From Saccharothrix saharensis (GTDB taxonomy: Bacteria; Actinomycetota; Actinomycetes; Mycobacteriales; Pseudonocardiaceae): DNA of 64,000 bases. Both the position numbers and the translations under genes were made by a program. The first letter of the stretch is position 1, and every line of letters starts with the position of its first letter. Where the stretch lies: NCBI RefSeq assembly GCF_006716745.1, contig NZ_VFPP01000001.1, positions 1 through 64,000 on the forward strand, given 5' to 3'. This document shows, in pieces, positions 51,974-60,494 of this stretch. The notes below the pieces were generated by a model. The model saw nothing but the letters and a program-made list of their open reading frames with translations. It was not told the origin of the DNA and made no database searches.

Positions 51974-53950
51974 TCAGGGCTTGGGGGAGAGCGCGAAGAA
52001 CCGCTGCTGCCACAACGACACCAGCTCCTCGCGCACCTCGTCGGTCAGCGTGCCGGCGAGCGCGGCGACCGTGCTCTCCCCGTCCGCCGCCGCCAACAGG
52101 TTGAACACGGTGGGGGAGACCTTCGCCGACGGGCCGAACGAGTAGTCCAGGTACACCTCGCCGCTCACCTCCTCGCCCGGCCGCCAGTCCTGCCGCAACC
52201 GGGTCATCGGGCGCACCTTCAGCACCAGGTCGTCCAGGGCCATCGTCACCGGCTGCCGCCGCCGCACCAGGAAGTCCTCCACCACCAGCACGTCGATCTC
52301 CGTGGTCAGGTAGGTGGTGAGCACGTCGTGCACGGACTGCACGATCGGCTCGGCGTTGTTGTTGAACGACGTGTTGAGCAGCACCGGCGTGCCGGTCAGC
52401 TCACCGAACCGGGTGATCAGCTCGTGGAACCGCGCGTTGGCCGCGGGCGTGACCACCTGCACCCGGGCCGTGCCGTCCACGTGCGTGACCGCGCCCAGCT
52501 CGGCGCGCCGGTCCTCCAGCACGTGCACCACGAACGACATGAACCCGTGGTCGGCTTCGGTGGCGGTGAGGTCGAAGTAGTCGGTGGCTGCTTCCGGCGT
52601 CACGGCCGGCGCGAACGGCCGGAACCCCTCCCGCTTCTTCACCATGGCGTTGATCCGGTCCCGGTTGTGCGCCGGACGCGCGTCGGCCAGGATGCTGCGG
52701 TTGCCCAACGCGCGCGGCCCGAACTCCGAGCGCCCGTGCGCCCACCCGACCACCGCGCCGCCCGCGAGCAGCTCGGCCGTCGCGCCCACGACGTCGGCGG
52801 GCCGTTCGACCTCGACGATCCCGTCCCAGGCGCGCAGAGTCCGTTCCACCTCGTCGGACGTGCCGAGGTCGGGCCCGAGGCTCGCGCTCACCAGCCGCTC
52901 GACCCGGGTGTGCGGCGTGCCCAGGCGGGCCGCGGCCACGATGGCCGCGCCCTCCGCCGCTCCCGCGTCGTGCGACGACGGGTGCACGAAGACCTCCTCG
53001 AACAGGCCCGACCGCAGGAGCAGCCCGTTGAGGCTGCTGTTGTGCGCGACACCGCCGGTGAAGCACAGCCGCTTCGCGCCGGTCCGCCGCGCCCAGTGCG
53101 TGATCACGTGCATGGCCAGCACCTCCAGCGTCTCCTGGAGGCCCGCGGCGAAGTCCTTGTGCTCCTGCGTCACCGGCTCGCCCGCGCGCCGCGCCCGGAA
53201 CCCCACCTCGTAGAACGGTGCCACGGTCGGGTTGATGTCCGGGATCGGCGGCGTCATGTCGTACTCGCCGTCGGGTCGCAGCGCGTAAAGGCTGCGGAAC
53301 TGCTCGCGATAGGTCGCCGGGTCGCCGTACGGCGCCAACCCCATCACTTTGTACTCGTCGCCGAAACCGTAGCCGACGTGCCCGATCGCCTCCTGGTAGA
53401 GCAGCCCGAGCGATTGCGGCACCGAGTACGACTTCAGCTCCCGCATTTCACCCGACCCGGCCAGGTGGACCGTGGTGGACACGTTCTCGCCGCGACCGTC
53501 CATCACGACGACCAGCGCGTCCGCCATGCCCGACCGCGCGAACGACGACCACGCGTGCGCGAGGTGGTGCCGGGTGAACATGATCCGGTCGGCGGGGACC
53601 TCCCAGTCGAAGTGCTCGCGCAGCCGCTCCTGGAGCAGGTCGACGCCCCAGCGCACCGGCTGCACCGGCGTGGCCACGTGGAAGTTGCCCAACCCGAGGT
53701 CGACCAGGTCGCGGTCGAAGTAGTAGCCGATGGCGTCGACGTCACCCGGCGCCACGCCCGCCAGGTCGAGGCAGGCGCGAATGGCGCCGGCCGGGAACCG
53801 GTTCGTCTTCTTGATCCGGTTGAACCGCTCCTCCTCGACCGCCGCGACGAGTTCCCCGTCGGCCACCAGGCATGCGGCGGCGTCGTGCATGTAAGCCCGG
53901 TACAACGCCGGCAGCAAATCGAAATGACCGCTTATGCCCAACGTCAGCAT
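51974..53950 (-). CDS. O-carbamoyltransferase (NodU/GdmN/TobZ family)
   Basis: A 658-residue enzyme that transfers carbamoyl from carbamoyl phosphate, through a carbamoyl-adenylate in the studied members, to a hydroxyl of a sugar or polyketide. Visible landmarks are HDAAACLV (His22), the metal-binding HHLAHAWSSF (His128, His129, His132), GDEYKVMGLAPYG, CFTGGVAHNSSLNG, the carbamoyl-phosphate region GRSEFGPRALGNRSIL and KKREGFRPFAPAV. Length matches GdmN, Asm21 and NovN-type relatives. ATG 53950 has GTGGAG nearby upstream. It is transcribed toward the glycosyltransferase and is separated from it by a shared hairpin, so it probably belongs to the cluster and decorates either the C15-derived scaffold, a P450-installed hydroxyl or the sugar. 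It has its own promoter region in 53951-54119, where no clear motif is seen. Confidence 0.93.
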   Translation of the reverse strand: MLTLGISGHFDLLPALYRAYMHDAAACLVADGELVAAVEEERFNRIKKTNRFPAGAIRACLDLAGVAPGDVDAIGYYFDRDLVDLGLGNFHVATPVQPVRWGVDLLQERLREHFDWEVPADRIMFTRHHLAHAWSSFARSGMADALVVVMDGRGENVSTTVHLAGSGEMRELKSYSVPQSLGLLYQEAIGHVGYGFGDEYKVMGLAPYGDPATYREQFRSLYALRPDGEYDMTPPIPDINPTVAPFYEVGFRARRAGEPVTQEHKDFAAGLQETLEVLAMHVITHWARRTGAKRLCFTGGVAHNSSLNGLLLRSGLFEEVFVHPSSHDAGAAEGAAIVAAARLGTPHTRVERLVSASLGPDLGTSDEVERTLRAWDGIVEVERPADVVGATAELLAGGAVVGWAHGRSEFGPRALGNRSILADARPAHNRDRINAMVKKREGFRPFAPAVTPEAATDYFDLTATEADHGFMSFVVHVLEDRRAELGAVTHVDGTARVQVVTPAANARFHELITRFGELTGTPVLLNTSFNNNAEPIVQSVHDVLTTYLTTEIDVLVVEDFLVRRRQPVTMALDDLVLKVRPMTRLRQDWRPGEEVSGEVYLDYSFGPSAKVSPTVFNLLAAADGESTVAALAGTLTDEVREELVSLWQQRFFALSPKP

Positions 53951-54119
53951 GCCGCTCCACTCCCCAGGTGGTGGTCCCGTATTCTTACCGAACCACGACT
54001 CCCGGAGGTGCGATACCGCTGATCGGTCGGATTGCGCGGAAATGAATCCGCGGTCCGCCCGGAATGGGGGTCTGTCAATCTTGTTTGCCGAACTGTGAAC
54101 CAGGTCACCCGGCTTTTCG

Positions 54120-55226
<1,107 letters not shown>

Positions 55227-56390
55227 TTATCGAACCTTTTCGAAACCCCTGCGGCCGTACGTGAGCCGGCGCAGCAACCATTCGGCCGGACCACCGAGGT
55301 CCGCGCGGCGCAGCGCGTCGGCGAGCACGACCGCGGCCAGCCACGTGAGCACCGCGATCCCGGACGCCGCCGCCGTGCCCAGTTCCGCGCCCAGGCCTCC
55401 GGCGTACGGCACGAACACCGCCACGAACACGACGGACTGCAAGAGGTAGCAGGTCAACGAACGCCGTCCGCACGCGGCCAGCCCGGTCAGCACCCGGCCC
55501 GGCCGGGTGGCCCGTGCCGCGACGAGCCCCACCAGTGCTGCGTACCCCAGGCCACCCGCCAGCCCGGTGATGCCGTGCAGGACGTACGCCGGCACCGCGA
55601 GACCGCCGGGCGTCCACACCCCGGCGTCCACGAGTGCCAGCGGCAGCCCGCCGAGCACGGCCGACCCGAGGCCGAACCACGCGGTCCGGCGCAACGTGGT
55701 GACGTGGCGGCCCGGCTCGTCCAGCAGGCGACGGCGGGCGGCCCAGACGCCGAGCAGGACCGGGACCACCAGCTCCACCACCAGGAACGGCGTCAGCACC
55801 GCCCACAGCGCCACCCGCTCACCCAGTGCCGCCACCGGGTCCGCGGTGGCGACCATGTTCGACGCGCCGCCGAACTCGGCGATCCGCAGGCCGGTCATCA
55901 GCGACGCGGCGGCGTGCACGAGCAGCCAGGCGCCGGCGAGGGCGAGCACCGTGCGGTCACGCCACCGCAGGACGCCGACCAGCAGCAGCCCGGCCAGCCC
56001 GTAGGCGGCCAGGATGTCGCCGAAGAACAGCAGGACGGCGTGGCCGCACCCGAACAACAGCAGCCACCGGCTCCGCCTGCGCAGCACCCGGCGGGTGGTC
56101 GGCCAGTCGTCGGTCCGCTTGCTCGCGAGCTGCACGAACCCGTAGCCGAACAGCGCCGCGAACATCGGCATGGCCCGCCCGTCGACCAGCGCGACCTGGA
56201 GCCCGGTCACGACGCGGTCGAGCGGGCCGCCGTCCAGCGCGTAGGCCCGGAACCCGGTCGGGTGGCCGTACAGGTACATGTGCGCGTGGGCGAGCGCGAT
56301 CATCAACAGCATCGCGCCGCGTGCGACGTCGGGCGCCAGTGCGCGTCCGCCGGCGAGCGGCCGGTCGACCATGGCGGAAGATGTGGACAA
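55227..56390 (-). CDS. DUF418-type integral membrane protein
   Basis: A 387-residue polytopic protein with about 9-10 membrane segments and the DUF418 layout: an N-terminal DVARGAMLLMIALAHAH segment, MPMFAALFGYGF, and a C-terminal RSLTCYLLQSV followed by a final PAEWLLRRLTYGRRGF, which is the conserved GPxEWLWRxLTYG end motif. Function in the family is poorly known; transport has been suggested. Start TTG 56390 is chosen because GAGGTG lies about 5 nt upstream; the in-frame ATG at 56372 lacks a ribosome-binding site. It is divergent from the TetR regulator at 56470 and shares an 79-bp control region containing a palindrome, so it is the likely regulated target. Confidence 0.85.
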   Translation of the reverse strand: MSTSSAMVDRPLAGGRALAPDVARGAMLLMIALAHAHMYLYGHPTGFRAYALDGGPLDRVVTGLQVALVDGRAMPMFAALFGYGFVQLASKRTDDWPTTRRVLRRRSRWLLLFGCGHAVLLFFGDILAAYGLAGLLLVGVLRWRDRTVLALAGAWLLVHAAASLMTGLRIAEFGGASNMVATADPVAALGERVALWAVLTPFLVVELVVPVLLGVWAARRRLLDEPGRHVTTLRRTAWFGLGSAVLGGLPLALVDAGVWTPGGLAVPAYVLHGITGLAGGLGYAALVGLVAARATRPGRVLTGLAACGRRSLTCYLLQSVVFVAVFVPYAGGLGAELGTAAASGIAVLTWLAAVVLADALRRADLGGPAEWLLRRLTYGRRGFEKVR

Positions 56391-56417
56391 CAGAACACCT
56401 CAATTGGATACGAGACC

Positions 56418-56442
56418 GTAGCTTATCTGGCCGATAAGATAC
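56418..56442. promoter_or_regulatory. Probable TetR operator
   Basis: GTAGCTTATC (56418-56427) and GATAAGATAC (56433-56442) are inverted repeats matching at 9 of 10 positions around the 5-nt centre TGGCC. The site lies midway in the 79-bp gap between the divergent DUF418 gene (starts 56390) and TetR gene (starts 56470), the usual place and size for an autoregulated TetR operator. Confidence 0.7.
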
Positions 56443-56469
56443 GGCACCGTGTCTTGAAGTGGAAGTGAC

Positions 56470-57072
56470 ATGGAGAAAGCGGCTGCCAGGACGACGGAAC
56501 GGCGGCGCGGCGAGGCACTGGTGCGCGCCATCCACGACGCCGCGCTCGCCGAGCTCGCCGAGGTCGGGTTGGGCCAGCTCAGCATGGAGGGCATCGCCCG
56601 CCGCGCGGCCACCGCGAAGACCGTCCTCTACCGCCGTTGGGCGAGCCCGCACGAGCTGCTGGTCGACGCCGTGGCCCGGGCGCACCCGGTGGAGGTGCCG
56701 ACCCCGGCGGCGGACGACCTGCGCGGAGACCTGGTCGCGGCGCTCACCGTGCTGACCGACTGGATGGCGACACCGGCGGCCACCGCCGTGCTGGCGGTCA
56801 TGTCCGAACGCCACCGCTACCCCGATCTCGCCGAAGCCCTCTACCGCGACGTCTTCGACCCCAGGGGTGGCACGTTCACCGCCACGGTCCTGCGGCACTA
56901 CGCCGCCCACGGCGGCCTGGACCGCCGCCGGCTAACCCCGATCACCACCCAGATCGGGGAGGCCCTGGTCTTCAAGCTGACCCTGGACCTCGGCCGCATC
57001 CCGACGGCCGCCGACGTGGCCGCGATCGTCGACGAAGCCCTCCTCCCGGCCCTCGGCTTCCCGCCCGCCTGA
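56470..57072 (+). CDS. TetR/AcrR family transcriptional repressor
   Basis: A 200-residue regulator of normal family length. The DNA-binding domain spans about residues 15-65, with helix-turn-helix LSMEGIARRAATAKTVLYRRWASP (37-60). The C-terminal ligand-binding domain has a conserved TetR C-terminal look (ATAVLAVMSERHRYPDLAEALYRDVF). Start ATG 56470 has GGAAGTG upstream. It is divergent from the DUF418 membrane protein and a palindrome lies between them, so it most likely represses that gene and itself until an unknown small molecule binds. It is convergent with, and 6 bp from, the M20 amidohydrolase gene. Confidence 0.9.
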   Translation: MEKAAARTTERRRGEALVRAIHDAALAELAEVGLGQLSMEGIARRAATAKTVLYRRWASPHELLVDAVARAHPVEVPTPAADDLRGDLVAALTVLTDWMATPAATAVLAVMSERHRYPDLAEALYRDVFDPRGGTFTATVLRHYAAHGGLDRRRLTPITTQIGEALVFKLTLDLGRIPTAADVAAIVDEALLPALGFPPA

Positions 57073-57078
57073 CCGGTC

Positions 57079-58248
57079 TCACCGCCCGATCCGGCGCAGC
57101 GCGAGCTCGGCCAGCACGGTCGCGCCGTCGGCCAGGAGGGCGTCGTCGAACCGCGCGAGAGGGGAGTGGTTGTCCGTGGTGCCGTCACCCACGCCGAACG
57201 GGATGAACGCGCCGGGGACCTCGCGCAGGACGCGGGAGAAGTCCTCGCCGCCAGGCATCGGGTTGCGCAACGGGCGGAAGCGGTGGTCGAAGAGGTCGGT
57301 GATCGTGTCGGTGACGAACGCCGTCTCGTGCGCGTCGTTGACCGTCATCGGGTAGCCGTCGCGGAACTCCACCTCGGCGCGCAGGCCGTGCGCCCGCGCG
57401 ATGGACCGGACCAGCGTGACCGCGGCGTCCTCGACCCTGGCCTTGGCCGGCGCGGAGAACGTGCGCACGGTCGCCTCGAAGCGCGCGCTGTCGGGGATGA
57501 CGTTGCGCTTGGTCCCCGCGTGGAACGACCCCACGGTCACCACCACCGGGTCGAAGATGTCGTGCTGTCGGGTGACCAGGGTCTGCAACGCGGTGACCAT
57601 CTCGCACGCCGCCGGGATCGGGTCCTTCGCGCGGTGCGGACGGGCACCGTGCCCGCCGGCACCGACCACGGTCACCTCCAGCACGTCGGAAGCCGCCATC
57701 GTCGTGCCCGGGCGGGCCGAGAACACGCCGTGCGGCACGCCCGCGCCGAACACGTGCAACGCGTAGGCGGCGTCCGCCCTGCGGCCCGCCGCGTCCAGAA
57801 CGCCCTCCTCGATCATCGCGGCCGACCCGTCCCAGCCCTCCTCGCCGGGCTGGAACATGAACACCACGTCGCCCGCCATCCCGCCGCGCCGCGCCGCGAG
57901 CAGGCGCGCGGCACCGACCAGCATCGCGGTGTGCATGTCGTGGCCGCACGCGTGCATCACACCGTCCACACGGGACGCGAAGTCCAGCCCGGTGCGCTCC
58001 TGGATCGGCAACGCGTCCAGGTCGGCGCGCAGCAGCACCACCGGTCCCGGCCGCGCGCCGCGCAGGACTCCGGTCACCGAGGTCGACGACTCGCCCAACG
58101 TCAGCTCCAGCGGCAGCCCGTCCAGCGCGGCGAGCACCTTCTCCTGCGTGCGCGGTAAGTCGAGGCCGACCTCGGGGTCGGCGTGCAGCCGCCGTCGCAG
58201 CAGCACCAGGTCGTCCAGCAGGGCGGTGGCGTCCTCGTGCACCGACAT
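57079..58248 (-). CDS. M20D-family metal-dependent amidohydrolase
   Basis: A 389-residue dimetal hydrolase of the M20D group (indole-acetyl-amino acid, hippurate and N-acyl-amino acid hydrolases). Motifs: metal-binding MHACGHDMHTAML, the FQPGEEGWDGSAAMIEEG segment with the catalytic Glu and a metal ligand, the dimerisation domain opening at VVGAGGHGARPH, and the C-terminal MPGGEDFSRVL metal ligand region. It should release an amino acid or amine from an N-acyl conjugate in the cytoplasm. ATG 58248 has GAGGAG about 9 nt upstream. It is divergent from the Lrp/AsnC-like regulator at 58352, its probable controller. Confidence 0.92.
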   Translation of the reverse strand: MSVHEDATALLDDLVLLRRRLHADPEVGLDLPRTQEKVLAALDGLPLELTLGESSTSVTGVLRGARPGPVVLLRADLDALPIQERTGLDFASRVDGVMHACGHDMHTAMLVGAARLLAARRGGMAGDVVFMFQPGEEGWDGSAAMIEEGVLDAAGRRADAAYALHVFGAGVPHGVFSARPGTTMAASDVLEVTVVGAGGHGARPHRAKDPIPAACEMVTALQTLVTRQHDIFDPVVVTVGSFHAGTKRNVIPDSARFEATVRTFSAPAKARVEDAAVTLVRSIARAHGLRAEVEFRDGYPMTVNDAHETAFVTDTITDLFDHRFRPLRNPMPGGEDFSRVLREVPGAFIPFGVGDGTTDNHSPLARFDDALLADGATVLAELALRRIGR

Positions 58249-58351
58249 GGGTGATCACTCCTCGGGTTCGTGGCGGGTACTTGCCGAGGATCAGGTCGGC
58301 TGCCACGCTCGGCCCTCGAATGGGCAAGATCACTCACGAGGATGGTCTTCT
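58249..58351. promoter_or_regulatory. Divergent control region between amidohydrolase and Lrp-like regulator
   Basis: The 103-bp gap holds the perfect 8-bp palindrome GTGATCAC at 58251-58258, overlapping the amidohydrolase leader, and a related AGATCACT at 58327-58334 near the regulator start. A weaker inverted pair CTTGCC/GGCAAG is at 58280-58285 and 58323-58328. Spaced related sites on a divergent gap are what an Lrp-type oligomer would bind. Confidence 0.4.
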
Positions 58352-59365
58352 ATGCAGGATTCGCTCACACCGGACGAGACCGACCTCAGGCTCGTCCACG
58401 CCCTCCAGGCCGCGCCGCGGGCGTCGTGGCACGAGGTCGGGCGCTCGCTCGGCGTCGACCCGGTCACCGCGGCACGGCGGTGGCAGGGGCTCGTCGACGC
58501 GGGGCTCGCGCGCGTCACCGCCTACCCCGAGGTGCGGCTGTGGGCCCAGGACCACTGCAACGCGTTCATCGAGGTCGACATCGAGCCGACCGCCCGTCCG
58601 CACGCCGTGGAGGTGCTGTCCCGGATACCGCAGATCGTGTCGATCTCCGTCATCAGCAGCGGCCGGGACCTGTTCCTGACCGTGCTGACCCCCGACCTCG
58701 CCGGCCTGTCGCACGTCGTGCTCCAGCAGCTGCACGGGTTGCCGGGCCTGCGGCGGACCCGCACCCACACCGTCACCACCGTCTACGGCGAGGGCAACCA
58801 CTGGCGGCTCGGCGCGCTCGAACCCCAGCGGCGCGCGCGGGCCGGTGCCGGCCGGCCGACCGGCGGCCGCGCGGTGTGGAAGCCCCACCACCGGGAGGTG
58901 CTGCGCGCGCTCGACGACGGACGCCGGCCGGCGGCGGAGATCGCGGCCCGCACCGGGCGGAGCGGGTCCACCGTGCGCCGGTGGTTGGGCGAGATGGTCG
59001 ACGGCCGGCTGCTGTCGCTGCGCTGCGAGGTCGCCCAACCGATCACCGGGTGGCCGATCACGGCGACGTTCTGGGCCAGGGTGCCGCCGGACGAGCTGGA
59101 CCGGACCGCGACCGCGTTGACCGAGCTGCCGGAGGTCCGGCTGTGCGCGGCCGTCACCGGCGCCGACAACCTGGTGATGACGTTGTGGCTGCGCTCGCTG
59201 GGCGATGTCCAGCGCCTGGAGGCGGAACTGGCCCGGCGGCTGCCCGCGCTCACGCTCACCGACCGGGCCGTGACCCTGCGCGCGGTGAAGCGGATGGGGT
59301 GCCTGGTGGACGAAACGGGCCGGATCACCGAAGTGGTGCCCGTCGATCCGTGGGCGACCGCGTGA
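58352..59365 (+). CDS. Lrp/AsnC-family regulator with duplicated HTH-ligand modules
   Basis: A 337-residue protein that is about twice the usual Lrp length because it contains two Lrp/AsnC units. Unit one: HTH at about residues 8-50 (DETDLRLVHALQAAPRASWHEV) and a ligand-binding half with SVISSGRDLFLTVL. Unit two: HTH at about 178-225 (HHREVLRALDDGRRPAAEIA) and a second half with AAVTGADNLVMTLWLR. Start ATG 58352 has GAGGATGG upstream; the open frame continues to 57857 but only through the antisense of the amidohydrolase gene. It is divergent from the M20 amidohydrolase and probably responds to an amino acid released by it. Such double Lrp proteins are typical of actinomycetes. Confidence 0.9.
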   Translation: MQDSLTPDETDLRLVHALQAAPRASWHEVGRSLGVDPVTAARRWQGLVDAGLARVTAYPEVRLWAQDHCNAFIEVDIEPTARPHAVEVLSRIPQIVSISVISSGRDLFLTVLTPDLAGLSHVVLQQLHGLPGLRRTRTHTVTTVYGEGNHWRLGALEPQRRARAGAGRPTGGRAVWKPHHREVLRALDDGRRPAAEIAARTGRSGSTVRRWLGEMVDGRLLSLRCEVAQPITGWPITATFWARVPPDELDRTATALTELPEVRLCAAVTGADNLVMTLWLRSLGDVQRLEAELARRLPALTLTDRAVTLRAVKRMGCLVDETGRITEVVPVDPWATA

Positions 59366-59410
59366 CGGAAGCGGGTCCGCGCGTCGGGCCGAAGGCGTAA
59401 CTTCGCGATC

Positions 59411-60412
59411 ATGCGCGTTCTCTTCGCCTCGCTCGCGTCCGCGGGGCACACCTACCCGATGGTCCCGCTGGCCGTCGCCGCCCGCGAGGCCGGGCACGAA
59501 GTGCACTTCGCCGTCGGCGAGGAGGTGCACGCGCCGTTGGCCGCGAACGGGCTGCGGCCGTTCCGCCCGGCCGACACGTTCTACGAGATGTACGCCGAGG
59601 ATCTGGAGCCGGAGCTGGCGCGACTGCGGCCGGACCTCGTCGTGCACGGGTGGGGTGTGCCGGGCGCCGCGACAGCCGCGCGCCGCGCCGGGATCCCCGG
59701 TCTCTGGCACGGTTTCGGCCGCCTGTTCCCCGACGGGATCGGCTTCGAGCGGCCGGAGCGGGCGGTGCCCGGTCGGCCGCACGTCGACATCTGCCCGCCG
59801 TCGTTGCAGGACAGGGACTTCCTGGCGGACTCGGAGCGGATCGAGCTGCGCCCGGTCGCGTTCTCGGAGCCGGACGAACTGTCCTCCTGGGAGGATCGCC
59901 GCACGTCGCAGCCCCTGGTCTACCTGACGCTCGGCACCGCGTTCGGCACACCGGAACTGCTGGCCACCGCCATCAGCGGATTGTCGGCGGTGGACGCGCG
60001 GGTCGTCGTCGCCACCGGCCGCGTGCGTCCGGACCGGCTCGGCTCCCTGCCGGACAACGTCACCGTCCGGTCCTGGGTGTCCCAAGCCGACCTGCTGCCG
60101 CACGTGGACGTCGTCGTGCACCACGGCGGCAGCGGCACCACCCTGGGCGCGCTCGCCGTCGGCGCGCCGCAGTTGTTCCTGCCCCAGGGCGCGGACCAGT
60201 TCGCCAACGCCGAGGCCGTCACCGCCGCCGGGGCCGGTGCGCGGCTGCTGCCGGACGAGGTGGGCGCGGACGCGATCGCCGACCACGTCCGGACCTTGGC
60301 ACGACCCGGCGGGCACGTCGACGCGGCCCGCTCGATCGCCGCGGAGATCGCGCGGATGCCCTCGCCGGACGACGTGGCCCGCCGACTCCCCGAATATGTG
60401 GAACGCACATGA
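59411..60412 (+). CDS. Short GT1-family (MGT/UGT-like) glycosyltransferase
   Basis: A 333-residue GT-B enzyme. The N-terminus LFASLASAGHTYPMVPLAVAA has the conserved His13, and the donor-binding motif is HHGGSGTTLGALAVGAPQL (His237-His238) with the sugar-contact QGADQFANA. Relatives are usually 380-420 residues; here the N-terminal acceptor domain is about 50 residues short, the missing part falling between about residues 55 and 75 and after residue 120, so the acceptor pocket is reduced. Upstream SD is weak. It has no close biosynthetic neighbour (the Lrp regulator ends 45 bp before), and is about 7.5 kb from the first glycosyltransferase, so membership of the PKS cluster is open. It may act on the macrolide as a second sugar step or on an unrelated lipid or metabolite. 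Confidence 0.85.
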   Translation: MRVLFASLASAGHTYPMVPLAVAAREAGHEVHFAVGEEVHAPLAANGLRPFRPADTFYEMYAEDLEPELARLRPDLVVHGWGVPGAATAARRAGIPGLWHGFGRLFPDGIGFERPERAVPGRPHVDICPPSLQDRDFLADSERIELRPVAFSEPDELSSWEDRRTSQPLVYLTLGTAFGTPELLATAISGLSAVDARVVVATGRVRPDRLGSLPDNVTVRSWVSQADLLPHVDVVVHHGGSGTTLGALAVGAPQLFLPQGADQFANAEAVTAAGAGARLLPDEVGADAIADHVRTLARPGGHVDAARSIAAEIARMPSPDDVARRLPEYVERT

Positions 60413-60494
60413 AAGGACCCCTTCGCCGAATCGCAATTCTGCGGATTGGCATACTCCCCGGCGTTCGCCGCCCGGTACTGGCTAGGGGAATGGT

